Source of the DNA: Planctomycetota bacterium | GTDB lineage: Bacteria; Planctomycetota; PLA2 | NCBI GenBank assembly: GCA_021776735.1 | Contig: JAJFFH010000027.1 | Coordinates: 598,839 to 662,838 of the forward strand | Direction: 5' to 3' | Length of the DNA stretch: 64,000 bases | The notes under the pieces: generated by a model | The model's input: only the letters and a program-made list of their open reading frames with translations | Told to the model about the DNA's origin: nothing | Databases searched by the model: none | Position numbers and translations under genes: made by a program | Part shown: piece after piece, positions 62,706-64,000 of the stretch | How the letters are laid out: every line of letters starts with the position of its first letter | Position numbering within the stretch: the first letter of the stretch is position 1

Positions 62706-63237
62706 GCGCGGTCGCGAGCGTGAAGCGGTCCGCTTCGCGCAGCGCAAGCTGGGCGTCTCCGAGCGACGTGCCTGCAAAGCCCTTGAGGTCTGGCGGTCCA
62801 CTGTCCGGCACAAGTCGAAGGTCGGCGCGTTCACGCGCCGACTGCTGGCACGGCTCTTCCAAGAGCACGGCATGCCCGAGCACATCCGCTGCGACAACGG
62901 ACCGGAGCTGACCGCCCACGAGCTGGAACGCTGGCTCCACCGCCGCGACGTGGCCCCCCTGTACATCGCACCGGCAAGCCCGTGGGAGAACGGGTACGGC
63001 GAGTCCTTCATCGGAAAGTTTCGAGACGAACACCTCAACCGCGAGCTTTTCACGAGCCTCCTGGAATCCCAGGTGGTGACGGAGGACTGGCGCATCGAGT
63101 ACAACCAGCACCGACCGCACGGCGCGCTCGGTTACCTCACACCCGTGGAGTTTGCGGCCGCGTGCGCGCCGGCCGTTCTCGCTCCGCTCGAACAACCGGC
63201 GCGCACGGAACAAGAAACAGCAGAAACTCTCACTTGA
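62701..63237 (+). pseudogene. IS3-family OrfB transposase (internally deleted)
   Basis: The N-terminal part (EAVRFAQRKLGVSERRACKALEVWRS) joins directly to the second half of the rve/DDE domain (HIRCDNGPELTAHELERWL, SPWENGYGESFIGKFRDEHLN, WRIEYNQHRPHGALGYLTPVEF). The second Asp and the Glu of the DDE triad remain. The first Asp and roughly 130-150 residues are missing, so the protein cannot transpose. Confidence 0.8.
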
Positions 63238-63372
63238 TCTGGCACAACCTTCGGGGGGACGTCACCCGGGTGATGCTGCTGAACTTCGAGACAGAGAGCA
63301 GAACTATGCTCATTTATACATCCCTTTTTCGCAACAGCGACTGCGGAGCCAGCTTTCGTACGCAGAGATACG

Positions 63373-63852
63373 CTATCCCGTTGGCAGGGAAGCGACTACC
63401 CGCTCTAGCTCACTTGAGGATTCTAAGATCGCCGCTACGATTGCCTCGCACGTTGCGCCACCGTCGATGATGAGTCGCTTCGTCTCGATCAGATGTAGTC
63501 GGCGGCCGATTCGCCTCACCTCGCCAGCATCCACGTCGCTCATGTCCGCGATCGCCCCGTATGACAACTTGAGTAGATCTTCGCCTATCTGCGAAGCTTC
63601 GCGTTGCAGTTCCTCGGTCCGGACGAACTTCATGCGGTCACTGCGCTCCGCCAGGGTATGTGTCGCACGGGCGGCAACACGCAAGCGCCTGCAAGCGTCT
63701 CGTCCGTCAGTCGCGTCGAATGTCACCGAGTCGGTGAATCTCCTGCACAGACGGTCAACGGAGCCGCTCAGGCTCTGCACTCCTCTTTCGACAGCATCCC
63801 AATCATGCGGGCGGTCGAGAAGTTCAGCAACGTCTTCACATTCCTCCGCCAA
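63373..63852 (-). CDS. Helical hypothetical protein, 5' end probably cut by an insertion sequence
   Basis: 159 residues as read from a TTG at 63852. The frame stays open upstream (SSLKEL) up to the IS boundary 10 bp away. The protein is alpha-helical and charged (RRLRVAARATHTLAERSDRMKFV, VDAGEVRRIGRRLHLIETKRLIIDGGATCEAIVAAIL). No ATG or RBS is found, which supports truncation at the N-terminus. Function unknown. Confidence 0.55.
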   Translation of the reverse strand: MAEECEDVAELLDRPHDWDAVERGVQSLSGSVDRLCRRFTDSVTFDATDGRDACRRLRVAARATHTLAERSDRMKFVRTEELQREASQIGEDLLKLSYGAIADMSDVDAGEVRRIGRRLHLIETKRLIIDGGATCEAIVAAILESSSELERVVASLPTG

Positions 63853-63861
63853 CTCCTTCAG

Positions 63862-64000
63862 TGAGCTTCCCCCGAATCGGTGGACACCTCGCTAAGCTGC
63901 TCCTGCAGCCTGGTTGTTGTTGTTTCGTTCGAACTCCGCGGGGCTCACCTGTCCCAGCGTAGAGTGTCTGCGTTGACGATTGTAGAAGACCTCGATGTAT
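63862..64000 (-). mobile_element. Edge of a second IS3-family insertion sequence (runs off window)
   Basis: Starts with TGAGCTTCCCCCGAATCGGTGGACA, a typical IS3-family terminal repeat ending in GTGGACA, and contains the end of a transposase gene on the minus strand. Confidence 0.75.
63892..64000 (-). CDS. IS3-family transposase OrfB, C-terminal end (partial)
   Basis: The last 35 codons read YIEVFYNRQRRHSTLGQVSPAEFE followed by a short Asn/Ala-rich tail and stop. This is the conserved C-terminus of IS3/IS150-group OrfB integrase-type transposases. It differs from the decayed element at 62.4-63.3 kb. The rest lies beyond the window, so whether it is intact is unknown. Confidence 0.88.
   Translation of the reverse strand, partial: YIEVFYNRQRRHSTLGQVSPAEFERNNNNQAAGAA

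Larger units (their letters stand above)
62367..63264 (+). mobile_element. Decayed IS3-family insertion sequence (IS407-like), about 0.9 kb
   Basis: Both transposase genes are recognisable but broken. The ends are imperfect inverted repeats: left TGACCCACCCCGAA (62367 on), right (reverse complement) TGACGTCCCCCCGAA ending at 63264, with further matching TGAATGAGAG / CAAGTGAGAG inside. Length is well short of the usual 1.2 kb because of an internal deletion. No target-site duplication is visible. Confidence 0.7.

Overview
This is a G+C-rich (about two-thirds by eye), gene-dense stretch of a bacterial chromosome. No rRNA or other direct taxonomic marker is present. Planctomycetota or a close relative is the best inference, because several habits of that group occur together: FHA/Ser-Thr kinases with long C-terminal tails, ECF sigma factors carrying a membrane helix and a large C-terminal domain, ASPIC/UnbV (CRTAC1) repeat proteins, VIT/VWA proteins, terpene-cyclase-like repeat proteins, surface di-haem lipoproteins and PEP-CTERM proteins. 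GTG starts are common.

Region 1 (about 1-20.9 kb) is mostly housekeeping: rpiB, a YrdC/LMW-phosphatase fusion, a HemX/CcsA-like membrane protein with hemA, dnaK, a minus-strand run (yggS, FHA-kinase, yggU, purine nucleoside phosphorylase, purN, a 74-residue protein), a beta-propeller lipoprotein, tatA facing tilS, a gapA-pgk-HemJ-like cluster, rpe-accD and tRNA-Asn.

Region 2 (about 21-57 kb) is dominated by large envelope proteins: a sigma/transmembrane/carboxypeptidase-regulatory fusion, two paralogous CRTAC1 lipoproteins flanking a 2740-residue FecR/VIT/VWA/TPR protein, a VIT/VWA/terpene-cyclase fusion, a GT-C-like membrane protein next to a UbiA-family prenyltransferase, another terpene-cyclase-like protein, a heterodimeric ABC exporter with one degenerate ATP site, a sigma/transmembrane/HEAT fusion and a propeller/di-haem lipoprotein. 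Region 3 (about 55.7-64 kb) has small lipoproteins, two PEP-CTERM proteins (one frameshifted), an S66 peptidase, a zinc-ribbon membrane protein, a decayed IS3-family element and the edge of a second one.

The most unusual signal is a dispersed short repeat. The 12-mer ACGGACGGCGAT is present exactly 15 times on the two strands, with at least four one-mismatch copies. It sits in a longer consensus that starts with a purine-rich GAAAGCA-like stretch and ends in GTCTTC. Four intergenic copies also carry an AAAATCCGC...GCGGATTTT hairpin upstream of the core. Other copies lie inside reading frames, where they are read in frame as TDGDV, DIAVR or TSPSV, usually in linkers or loops. Intergenic copies tend to lie just after stop codons. 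This looks like either a small non-autonomous (REP/MITE-like) element that can enter genes, or a DNA-uptake-sequence-like signal. I found no description of it that I can recall. A second, two-copy hairpin family and a recurrent GGGGGCGGGGGC tract are also present.
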